Part shown: piece by piece, positions 54,980-64,000 of the stretch
Layout of the letters: the number at the start of each line of letters is the position of its first letter
Position numbering within the stretch: position 1 is the stretch's first letter
DNA from: Paraurantiacibacter namhicola
GTDB lineage: Bacteria > Pseudomonadota > Alphaproteobacteria > Sphingomonadales > Sphingomonadaceae
DNA length: 64,000 nt
Assembly (NCBI RefSeq): GCF_001687545.1
Contig: NZ_CP016545.1
Location: forward strand, 2,279,001 to 2,343,000
Direction of reading: 5' to 3'
The notes under the pieces: generated by a model
Seen by the model: the letters and a program-made list of their open reading frames with translations, nothing else
Told to the model about the DNA's origin: nothing
Database searches by the model: none
Made by a program: the position numbers and the translations under genes

Positions 54980-54998
54980 CGACGCCGGTCCTGAGTTA

Positions 54999-57578
<2,580 letters not shown>

Positions 57579-57610
57579 GCGAAGTGCCCTCTTTCAAACT
57601 GTCCCTGCCC

Positions 57611-57638
57611 ACATAGTGTTGCCAATTTGCAACACAAG
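57611..57638 (-). promoter_or_regulatory. Sigma-32-like promoter and palindrome upstream of clpB
   Basis: On the minus strand CTTG, 18 nt, then CTATGT resembles the alphaproteobacterial heat-shock promoter layout (CTTG ... CYTATNT). The spacer is filled by a 20-bp interrupted palindrome (GTGTTGC / GCAACAC, 57616-57635), which is not the CIRCE element. The initiation point would be near 57603, about 25 nt before the ATG. Confidence 0.45.
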
Positions 57639-57712
57639 ACCCTGCGCTCCGGCAGGTGTGTTACTCGCATATAGGACCCTTGCGCGCGCTTGCGAGGGGG
57701 CAGGCGGAGAAT

Positions 57713-57934
57713 TCACTCCATGTCGGCTGGGTCGGGCTCGTAATCCAGCAGTTCGCCAGGCTTGCAATCCAGCACCAGGCACAGCTTCGACAGGGTGGAA
57801 AAGCGGATGCCGCGCACCTTGCCGGACTTGAACAGCGACAGCTGCGTTTCGCTGATGCCCACGCGCTGGGCCAGCTCCTTGCTGGTCAGCCCGCGATCCT
57901 GCAGCACCCGGTCGAGCGTGATCGCCATCGGCAT
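57713..57934 (-). CDS. Small XRE/Cro-CI regulator partnered with DUF2975 protein
   Basis: Cytoplasmic HTH protein of 73 residues: LQDRGLTSKELAQRVGISET (about 11-30) and the recognition helix QLSLFKSGKVRGIRFSTL. The tail CLVLDCKPGELLDYEPDP is typical of YozG-like partners of DUF2975 proteins. It starts one base inside the stop of the DUF2975 gene. ATG at residue 1 or 3 is possible. Likely the repressor acting at the paired operators between 58410 and 58460 (inference). Confidence 0.87.
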   Translation of the reverse strand: MPMAITLDRVLQDRGLTSKELAQRVGISETQLSLFKSGKVRGIRFSTLSKLCLVLDCKPGELLDYEPDPADME

Positions 57935-58392
57935 CAGACGAACTCCTCAAGCTCTTTCGCCATGACAAAGGCCCGCGCCGCCAGCCGCCCGACCAGCCAC
58001 AGCATCATGCCCACCACCATCACGGCGAGGTAGGATGGGTCGAAATGGGCGATGGTGGAGAACCGGTCCGGCCAGATCGCCATCAGCAGCAGTGACGTGC
58101 CCGTCAGGTCCATGAAGCCGCCCAGCGCCAGCAGCGCGCCCACGCGGCGCAGCATCTTGGGCAGCGCATCGGGCAGCGCGGCGCCTTTCGAAACCTTGCA
58201 GCTGGCCCGCGCGATGTCGGCCACGGCCAGCAGGTACGGTATCATCGAAAGCCGCCGGAAGGACCAGTATCCGGGCTGAGTCCACCCGCCGATCAGCGAT
58301 GTCGCCTCCAGCAGCAGGAACAGCGCAAGCAGCACAGTGCAGCCGCCCGCGGCCAGCGCGACCAGCCTTGCATAGCGCTTCGATCCGTCCAT
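57934..58392 (-). CDS. DUF2975 integral membrane protein
   Basis: 152-residue membrane protein with four predicted segments (about 10-32, 46-62 weak, 85-110, 120-142). WSFRRLSMIPYLLAVADI and MVVGMMLWLVGRLAARAFVMAKE fit DUF2975. Function unknown; the family regularly sits next to a small XRE gene and is thought to modulate it. No catalytic residues seen. Its start lies 18 nt from the first 17-bp operator. Confidence 0.82.
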   Translation of the reverse strand: MDGSKRYARLVALAAGGCTVLLALFLLLEATSLIGGWTQPGYWSFRRLSMIPYLLAVADIARASCKVSKGAALPDALPKMLRRVGALLALGGFMDLTGTSLLLMAIWPDRFSTIAHFDPSYLAVMVVGMMLWLVGRLAARAFVMAKELEEFV

Positions 58393-58409
58393 TTCACACT
58401 CCTTCGAAA

Positions 58410-58460
58410 TTTAAGCTTGACTTAAATTCGCGCCAAGCGATGCTTTAAGCAAGACTTAAA
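58410..58460. promoter_or_regulatory. Two 17-bp pseudo-palindromic operators in a divergent promoter
   Basis: TTTAAGCTTGACTTAAA at 58410-58426 and TTTAAGCAAGACTTAAA at 58444-58460, differing at two bases; both fit TTTAAGYNNNRCTTAAA. They start 34 bp apart. One ends 18 nt from the DUF2975 start, the other 22 nt from the ABC ATPase start, so one regulator could control both directions. Confidence 0.75.
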
Positions 58461-58481
58461 CGAAATGTGAGGCGGAATGCA

Positions 58482-59429
58482 ATGCATGCAGCGATAGAAA
58501 CCCACGGATTGCGAAAGAGCCTGGGCGGCAAGCCGGTGATCCGCGGGCTGGATCTCAGCGTCCCGGCCGGGCGCGTTTACGGTTTCCTGGGCCCCAACGG
58601 CGCGGGCAAGACCACGGCGATGCGCCTGCTGCTGGGGCTGATGCCGGCCGATGCGGGCGAGGTGCGCCTGCTGGGCCAGCCACTTGGGCAAAACAGGCTG
58701 TCCCTGCTGCGGCAGGTGGGCAGTTTCATCGAAAGCCCCGCCCTCTATGACCACCGCAGCGGCCGCGCGAATTTGGACGTGGCGCGCCGCCTGCTGGGCC
58801 TGCCCGCCAGCGAGGTCGACCGGGTGCTGGAGGTGGTGGATATGCGCGCCGATGCCGCGCGCCGCGTCAGCGAATATTCGCTCGGCATGCGGCAGCGCAT
58901 GGCCCTGGCGCGCAGCCTGCTGGGCAGTCCAAAGCTGCTGCTGCTGGACGAGCCGACCAATGGCCTCGACCCCGACGGCATCGCTGACATGCGCGCCCTG
59001 GTGCGCGACCTGCCCGCCCGCATGGATTGCACCGTCCTGATCTCCAGCCACCTGCTGGGCGAGGTGGAGCAGGTGGCGGACCATGTCGGCCTGCTGCGCA
59101 AGGGAAGGCTGGCGATGCAGGGACCACTACAGGACCTGCTAGGCAGCGGTCGCCGCATCGCGCTGGAGGTGGACGATGCTGCGCGTGCCACGTCGCTGCT
59201 CACAGCCGAAGGCCTCGCGGCGCATGTCTCCGGCGGCGCCACCCTGACCGTGGACGCGCCGCCCGATGGCGAGCTCGCCCCGCTATGCGCCCGCATCAAC
59301 CGCATCCTGGTGGAGGCAGGCCTCGCCGTCTCCTCGCTGGGCTCGCAGCGGCTCTCGCTGGAGGACCTCTACAAGGGCAGCGCCGCGCCGACCGAAGAAG
59401 CTCAAACCAATGAAAGGAAAGCCGCATGA
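58482..59429 (+). CDS. ABC transporter ATP-binding protein (BcrA-type)
   Basis: Cytoplasmic ATPase of an exporter, 315 residues. Walker A GPNGAGKTTAM (about 37-47), Q-loop in GSFIESPALY, signature in the form YSLGMRQRMALAR, Walker B LLLLDEPTNGLDPDG and H-loop SSHLL. The extended C-terminal part (about 215-315) is typical of bacitracin/lantibiotic-type exporters. The ATG has GAGGCGGAA upstream; a GTG five codons earlier is an alternative. Cotranscribed with the permease (ATGA). Confidence 0.9.
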   Translation: MHAAIETHGLRKSLGGKPVIRGLDLSVPAGRVYGFLGPNGAGKTTAMRLLLGLMPADAGEVRLLGQPLGQNRLSLLRQVGSFIESPALYDHRSGRANLDVARRLLGLPASEVDRVLEVVDMRADAARRVSEYSLGMRQRMALARSLLGSPKLLLLDEPTNGLDPDGIADMRALVRDLPARMDCTVLISSHLLGEVEQVADHVGLLRKGRLAMQGPLQDLLGSGRRIALEVDDAARATSLLTAEGLAAHVSGGATLTVDAPPDGELAPLCARINRILVEAGLAVSSLGSQRLSLEDLYKGSAAPTEEAQTNERKAA

Positions 59430-60151
59430 TCCGCCTGATCCGATGGGAGGCCGCCAAGCTGCGCGGCTCGCTCGCCCTGCTGTTCGCCCTGGTGGTGCCG
59501 GGCCTGACCGCGCTGCTGGTGATGTTTGCCATGCTGGCCAATGACCGGGCACCGGCTTGGAGCTCGATGATGGGCGGCTTCGTGCTGCCGCTGTGGGCCA
59601 TGTTCCTGCTGCCCATGGTCATTGCCACTTTCTGCACGCTGGTGGCGCAGGTGGAACACCGCGCGAAAAGCTGGGACCACGTGCTGACCCAGCCCTTCCC
59701 GCGGTGGCAGGTCTTTGCAGCGAAGCTGGTGATCATCTGCACGGCCGTTGCCGGGATGACCTTCCTGGTCTTTGCCTACGCTTATCTGGTCGGCTGGCTC
59801 GGCGGGCTGGCCACGGGCTACACGCCGGTAGGCAGCTTCGGCTTCGTGGAGGTGGCGCAGGCCTCCGTGAGGCTGCTGGGCGCCGCGGCGCTGGTCGTGG
59901 CAATCCAGGCGTGGATCGCGCTCCGCTATGCCAATTTCGTCATCCCGCTTGCCGTGGGCATTGCCGGGACCATGGTCGGCCTGGCTGTCATGCTGACCGG
60001 TACGGACCAGGCGGACTGGTTCCCCTGGGTCATCACGCTGCGCAGCGTGGGGCCGGACGCGCCGTTGGACCCGGTGTGGATGGGCCTGGCCGGTGGTCTC
60101 GTCGCCTGCTGTCTGCTGCTCGTCGATTTGCCGCGCCGCGCCTTTCGCTAA
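59426..60151 (+). CDS. ABC-2 type permease of the same exporter
   Basis: Membrane partner of 241 residues with six hydrophobic segments (about 14-34, 48-72, 95-120, 140-160 weak, 168-192, 210-232). MIRLIRWEAAKLRGS at the start and HRAKSWDHVLTQPFPRWQVF are typical of lantibiotic-immunity/bacitracin-type ABC-2 proteins. The substrate is unknown; no biosynthetic genes lie next to it, so self-protection or stress response is more likely than antibiotic production. Overlaps the ATPase gene by 4 nt. Confidence 0.88.
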   Translation: MIRLIRWEAAKLRGSLALLFALVVPGLTALLVMFAMLANDRAPAWSSMMGGFVLPLWAMFLLPMVIATFCTLVAQVEHRAKSWDHVLTQPFPRWQVFAAKLVIICTAVAGMTFLVFAYAYLVGWLGGLATGYTPVGSFGFVEVAQASVRLLGAAALVVAIQAWIALRYANFVIPLAVGIAGTMVGLAVMLTGTDQADWFPWVITLRSVGPDAPLDPVWMGLAGGLVACCLLLVDLPRRAFR

Positions 60152-60235
60152 TTCGCCGGAAACGCTGGAAACCCCCGGATACGCTGCTAGCCTGCACCGC
60201 AGAATCAATACCATATCGTTCCCGGGGGACACCTG

Positions 60236-63130
60236 ATGCGCCGCATGACTTCCAAGCTCGCCACAATCTCACTCCTACCGCTGGCGCTTGCCGCCTGCCA
60301 GACCATGGAGCAGACCGCGCCCATGGCAGCCGCCGATCCCGCGCCCGCGCAGGCGGCGGATATGGCAGAGCCGGCCCCGCTATCCGCGCTGACTTCGGAA
60401 GTGAACATCCCCTACGAGCGGTTCGAGCTGGACAACGGCCTGACCGTGCTGGTCCACACCGATCGCAAAACGCCGCTGGTGGGCGTGACCACCTATTACC
60501 GCGTCGGATCGAAGCACGAACCGCGCGGCCTGACCGGCTTTGCCCATTTGTTCGAGCACCTGATGTTCGGCGGCAGCGAGAATGTGGAGAATTTCGACAT
60601 CCCGCTGGAAGCCGCAGGCTCGACCAGCACCAACGGTTCCACCTGGTACGACCGCACCAATTACGTCGAAACCGTACCCACGGGCGCGCTGGACCTGGCG
60701 CTGTTCATGGAAAGCGACCGCATGGGTTACCTGCTGGGCGCAGTCACGCAGGAGAAGCTGGATAAGCAGCGCGACGTGGTGAAGAATGAGAAGCGGCAGG
60801 GCGATAACCAGCCTTACGGCCTGACCTTCTATGCCCTGGCTGACGGGCTGCTGCCGGTTGGCCACCCCTATCGCCACTCCACCATCGGCAGCATGGCGGA
60901 CCTTTCCGCCGCCAGCATCCCCGATGTGCGCAAGTGGTTCATGGACAATTACGGGCCCAACAATGTCGTCCTGGTTCTGGCCGGCGATATCGACGTGGAA
61001 ACCGCACGTCCGATGGTGGAACGCTGGTTCGGCGCCATCCCGCGAGGTCCCGAAGTGGTGGACGTGTCCGCCGGCCCGGTCACGCTGGATGCGCCCGTGC
61101 GCCGCGTAATGGTGGACCAGGTGCCCGCCACCCGCATCGTGCGCGCATGGACCGGCCCGGCACTGACCGATCCCGATGCCGTGCCGCTGGCCATCGGCAT
61201 GAACGTGCTGGGCGGCCTCGCCTCCAGCCGCCTCGACAATATCCTGGTGCGTGACGAGCAGCTGGCCACCAGCGTTTCGGCCTACAGCCTTCAGTTCGAA
61301 GACCTGTCCATGCTGATCGTCTCCGTCGATGTGAAGCCGGGGGTCGATGCCGACAAGGCAGAGGCGCGCCTTGGCGAAATCATGGGCGATTACCTCGCCG
61401 GTGGTCCCACGCAGGGCGAACTGGCCCGCTCCGCCACGCAGACCGTGGCCGGGCAGATCAGCGGGCTGGAGCGCGTTGGCGGCTTTGGCGGCAAGGGCAT
61501 GATCCTTGCCGAAGGCCTGCTGTATGCGGGCAATCCGGGGCATTACCGGGTGGAACTGGACCGCATGGCCGGGCTGACCCCTGCCGATGTGCAGGGCGCA
61601 ATGCAGCGCTGGACCTCGCGCCCCAGCTTCACGCTGGTGATCGAACCGGGTGAGCGGACGGAAGATGGCGGCAGCATGGGCGGCTGGGGTGACGAGGATA
61701 CCGTCGCCGCGGCGGAGCCCGATGCCAAGCTGCCCGCCCCGCCGCTGGAAACCGGCCCGCCGCGCGAATTCCCGCCACTGAAGGACACGCCGCCGGTCAC
61801 TTTCCCGACGATCGAGCGCGCCACGCTTTCCAACGGCATCCCGGTGACACTGGCCCGCCGCACCGCTGTACCGCAGGTCTCCATGCTGCTGGAATTCGAT
61901 GCCGGTTACTCCGCCGACACGCGCCAGACCTCCGGCGCGCAGGGCCTGATGGTGGCAATGCTGGAAGAAGGCACGACCAGCCGCAGCACGGTCGAGATCG
62001 CCGAGGAGCAGGAGCTGCTGGGCGCAAATATCTCCACCGGCCTTTCGGTGGACACCACCAGCGTGGGTCTGACCGCACTGACCGCCAACCTTGCCCCGTC
62101 GCTGATGCTGATGGCCGATGTGGTGCGCAACCCGGCCTTCGATGCCAATGTGACGCAGCGTGTGCGCGACCAGCGCCTCGCCGCCATCGACCAGCAGCTC
62201 GCCAGCCCCACGGGCCTTGCCAGCCTGGCCGCCGGGCCGCTGATCTTCGGCGATGACCACCCTTACGGTTCTGTCGGCGCACTGGGCCGCGCGACCACGC
62301 TGGGGCTGGTGACGCCCGATGCGCTGTCCAGCCTGCATGCCGCGTGGATCCGCCCCTCCAAGGCGCAGATCACCGTGGTGGGCGATGTGACCATGGAAGA
62401 GCTCCTGCCGCAGCTGGAGATGGCTTTCGGCGACTGGGCCGAGCCGGCCGCTGCCGCAGGGCAGAAGGCTCCGCTCGATACCGCGCTGCCTGACGCGCGC
62501 CCGCGCCTGGTGGTGATCGACCGGCCCAACAGCCCGCAAAGCGTGCTGCTGCTCGCCCGCGCTCTGCCGCTGACCGGCACCTCGCAGGGGACCGAAGCGC
62601 TTGAACTGGCCAATGAAGTGATCGGCAGCGGCTTCCTCAGCCGGCTGAATTCGAACCTGCGCGAGGACAAGGGCTGGACCTATGGCATCCGCAGCACCAT
62701 CACCAGCAATGCCGGGCCGCGCCTGCTGACGGTGTTCACCCCGGTCCAGTCCGACCGGACGGGCGATTCCATCCAACTGATCTTCGAGGAGATGACCGCC
62801 TTCCCCGCCGCGCGCGGAGTGGACGATGTGGAATTGCAGCGCGTGACGCAGGGCAATATCCGCAACCTGCCCAACAGGTTCGAAACCAACGGCCAGGTGC
62901 TGGGCGCCATCGTGCAGAACCGCCGCCTCGGCCGCCCGGACAATTACTACGCCACCCTGCCCAGCATCTACGCCGGTCTCGGCGCGCCGCAGCTCAACGC
63001 GGCCGCGGCGCAGTACCTGCAGCCGGATAATCTGGTGGTGATCGTGGTGGGTGACCGCAAGGTGATCGACAGCCAGCTGGAAGGCCTGGACATGGAGATC
63101 GAATATCTGGACGCCGCCAGCCTGCGGTAG
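60236..63130 (+). CDS. M16 zinc peptidase, fused two-domain lipoprotein
   Basis: Metallopeptidase of 964 residues with an N-terminal lipobox LAAC (Cys near residue 20) after MRRMTSKLATISL. The first M16 domain has the inverted zinc motif HLFEH (in FAHLFEHLMFGGS, about 102-114) and downstream Glu. The second half starts around residue 515 (TLSNGIPVTLARR) and lacks HxxEH (SGAQGLMVAMLEEGT instead), so it is the structural, inactive half. Such proteins are periplasmic peptidases resembling PqqL/pitrilysin. It follows the ABC pair by 84 nt; the relation is uncertain. Confidence 0.93.
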   Translation: MRRMTSKLATISLLPLALAACQTMEQTAPMAAADPAPAQAADMAEPAPLSALTSEVNIPYERFELDNGLTVLVHTDRKTPLVGVTTYYRVGSKHEPRGLTGFAHLFEHLMFGGSENVENFDIPLEAAGSTSTNGSTWYDRTNYVETVPTGALDLALFMESDRMGYLLGAVTQEKLDKQRDVVKNEKRQGDNQPYGLTFYALADGLLPVGHPYRHSTIGSMADLSAASIPDVRKWFMDNYGPNNVVLVLAGDIDVETARPMVERWFGAIPRGPEVVDVSAGPVTLDAPVRRVMVDQVPATRIVRAWTGPALTDPDAVPLAIGMNVLGGLASSRLDNILVRDEQLATSVSAYSLQFEDLSMLIVSVDVKPGVDADKAEARLGEIMGDYLAGGPTQGELARSATQTVAGQISGLERVGGFGGKGMILAEGLLYAGNPGHYRVELDRMAGLTPADVQGAMQRWTSRPSFTLVIEPGERTEDGGSMGGWGDEDTVAAAEPDAKLPAPPLETGPPREFPPLKDTPPVTFPTIERATLSNGIPVTLARRTAVPQVSMLLEFDAGYSADTRQTSGAQGLMVAMLEEGTTSRSTVEIAEEQELLGANISTGLSVDTTSVGLTALTANLAPSLMLMADVVRNPAFDANVTQRVRDQRLAAIDQQLASPTGLASLAAGPLIFGDDHPYGSVGALGRATTLGLVTPDALSSLHAAWIRPSKAQITVVGDVTMEELLPQLEMAFGDWAEPAAAAGQKAPLDTALPDARPRLVVIDRPNSPQSVLLLARALPLTGTSQGTEALELANEVIGSGFLSRLNSNLREDKGWTYGIRSTITSNAGPRLLTVFTPVQSDRTGDSIQLIFEEMTAFPAARGVDDVELQRVTQGNIRNLPNRFETNGQVLGAIVQNRRLGRPDNYYATLPSIYAGLGAPQLNAAAAQYLQPDNLVVIVVGDRKVIDSQLEGLDMEIEYLDAASLR

Positions 63131-63147
63131 AATTTTCGCTCTCTCAA

Positions 63148-63223
63148 CCGCTCATGCGGAGCTTGTCGAAGCAGGATGGCTGGCACGGCGCCAGTCACCC
63201 TTCGACAAGCTCAGGGTGAGCGG
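63148..63223. repeat. Imperfect inverted repeat (CCCTTCGACAAGCTC type)
   Basis: Right half CACCCTTCGACAAGCTCAGG ending TGAGCGG (63196-63223); left half CCGCTCATGCGGAGCTTGTC onward (63148-63178) is its imperfect complement, about 21 of 28 bases. Elements containing TTCGACAAGCTCAGG occur between genes in many sphingomonads. It fills the gap between convergent M16 and trmL genes. Confidence 0.7.
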
Positions 63224-63229
63224 AGAACT

Positions 63230-63685
63230 TTAAGGCGTGGGCCGCAAAGCCTGATAGGCCGCCGCCGTTACCGTGTTGGCGAGGTTGAGGCTGCGGATGT
63301 GCGGCGATCGCATCGGCAGGTGGAATTGCCGGTCCGCATGGGCCGCGCGGATGGCGGGCGGGATACCCTGCGTCTCGCTGCCGAAAACGAGATAAGCATC
63401 CTCCGGGTATTCCGCGTCGTAGAAGCTGGTCTCCCCATCCTCCTCGAACAGCAACAGCTGGTCGCCGCGCGGCTGCCGCTCGGCCAGGAACGCCGCCCAG
63501 TCCGCGAACTCTGCCAGCCGCACATGCTGCCAGTAATCCAGCCCGCTACGCCTCAGGTGCTTGTCCGACAGCGCGAAGCCCAGCGGATGGACCAGCACCA
63601 GCTCCATATCCAGCGCCACGCAGGTGCGCCCGATGGCCCCGGTATTGTGCGGGATTTCAGGCTGGACGAGGACGATGGCGGTCAT
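63230..63685 (-). CDS. trmL: TrmL, tRNA (cytidine/uridine-34-2'-O)-methyltransferase
   Basis: SPOUT methyltransferase modifying the wobble base of tRNA-Leu. The 151-residue product has PEIPHNTGAIGRTC (8-21), VFGSETQGIP and SLNLANTVTAAAYQ, the knot that binds S-adenosylmethionine. Length is normal for TrmL/YibK. Monocistronic, downstream of a short AT-rich stretch shared with the next gene. Confidence 0.94.
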   Translation of the reverse strand: MTAIVLVQPEIPHNTGAIGRTCVALDMELVLVHPLGFALSDKHLRRSGLDYWQHVRLAEFADWAAFLAERQPRGDQLLLFEEDGETSFYDAEYPEDAYLVFGSETQGIPPAIRAAHADRQFHLPMRSPHIRSLNLANTVTAAAYQALRPTP

Positions 63686-63797
63686 GCTAATCCGTTGGAC
63701 CTATATGCTATTTTCTGCCTTTTGATTGACAATTTTCTTGCTGGTCCAGACAAGGTTCTGGTCTATTTCAGGCAACATTTTGCGAGGGGCCGCACAC

Positions 63798-64000
63798 ATG
63801 CGCAGGGTATCGTTCTTTCTTTGTATTTCAGCTTTTAGCGCAGGCGCCGCATCAGCGGTTGCGCAAGAAGCTCCAGAAGAGCCCAAATGCGAATTGCACG
63901 TCTGGTCGGCGGAGAAATTCGACGACATTCCCCTTATCGTCGGGCAGCTCCATTTTGGACGGGGCCGCAGCGATGTACCCCAAGATTTCGAATCCATTGC
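63798..64000 (+). CDS. Exported protein, N-terminal part (cut by window end)
   Basis: An open frame of 67 codons runs off the right edge, beginning with a signal peptide (MRRVSFFLCISAFSAGAASA, then VAQ). The next part contains CELHVWSAEKFDDIPLIVG and a GRG segment. GAGGGG lies 8 nt upstream of the ATG. No family assigned. It is AT-richer than the rest of the window. Confidence 0.75.
   Translation, partial: MRRVSFFLCISAFSAGAASAVAQEAPEEPKCELHVWSAEKFDDIPLIVGQLHFGRGRSDVPQDFESI

Overview
The window is GC-rich, densely coded chromosome from an alphaproteobacterium. The gene set and protein sequences fit the Sphingomonadales best, probably the Erythrobacteraceae; this is an inference from gene content and not a database match. 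Pointers are the argS-SPOR-nagZ-scpAB-tatABC run, a bpt-tamA-tamB operon, a short type-2 ArgC, an ispH-thrB-rnhA operon and an alphaproteobacterial Tad/Cpa pilus locus. I see 65 protein genes (two cut by the window ends) and no rRNA, tRNA, CRISPR array, prophage or insertion sequence.

Layout. 1-3.8 kb (minus strand): the head of the division/cell-wall cluster (rsmH partial, mraZ) behind a 319-bp leader with MraZ-box-like arrays, then an operon of ferredoxin, cysteine synthase and two envelope proteins. 3.8-8.5 kb (plus): an AlkA-type glycosylase, an exported S9 peptidase with a strong terminator, and a tandem pair of SDR genes. 8.6-15.3 kb: phhB, ccmAB, an AT-richer DUF4279 islet, map, a DUF3298 lipoprotein, leucyl aminopeptidase, an SH3 protein and argC. 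15.3-18.3 kb: glnB-glnA behind a clear sigma-54 promoter, then a small XRE regulator/membrane-protein pair with its own palindromic operators. 18.5-20.7 kb: lysozyme, an Asn-Gly-rich exported protein and a fasciclin lipoprotein. 20.8-31.3 kb: tamB, tamA, bpt, ilvA and an amidohydrolase. 31.4-38.1 kb (minus): Tat export, ScpAB, NagZ, SPOR protein and ArgS. 38.2-43.7 kb: a lipoprotein, ispH-thrB-rnhA, a DUF1508 microgene, a DauA-like oxidoreductase and a hydrolase. 43.8-51.2 kb (plus): the Tad/Cpa pilus genes cpaA-B-C-D-E-tadB-tadC with no cpaF ATPase in its usual place. 51.2-63.7 kb: a MarR regulator, mtnP, a 3-hydroxyacyl-CoA dehydrogenase, an NagX/HGSNAT-like membrane acyltransferase, clpB, a DUF2975/XRE pair divergent from a two-gene ABC exporter, a fused M16 peptidase and trmL. 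An exported protein is cut by the right end.

Most genes are housekeeping. The most unusual signals are regulatory: (i) a 52-nt element present twice, each copy 66-69 nt before the start of an unrelated gene in the same orientation; (ii) two small-XRE/membrane-protein loci, each with its own palindromic operators, one of which lies symmetrically between the pair and a divergent ABC exporter; (iii) two opposed 10-bp-phased GGGA arrays upstream of mraZ; (iv) the missing cpaF. None amounts to a proven new system, but (i) and (ii) merit testing.
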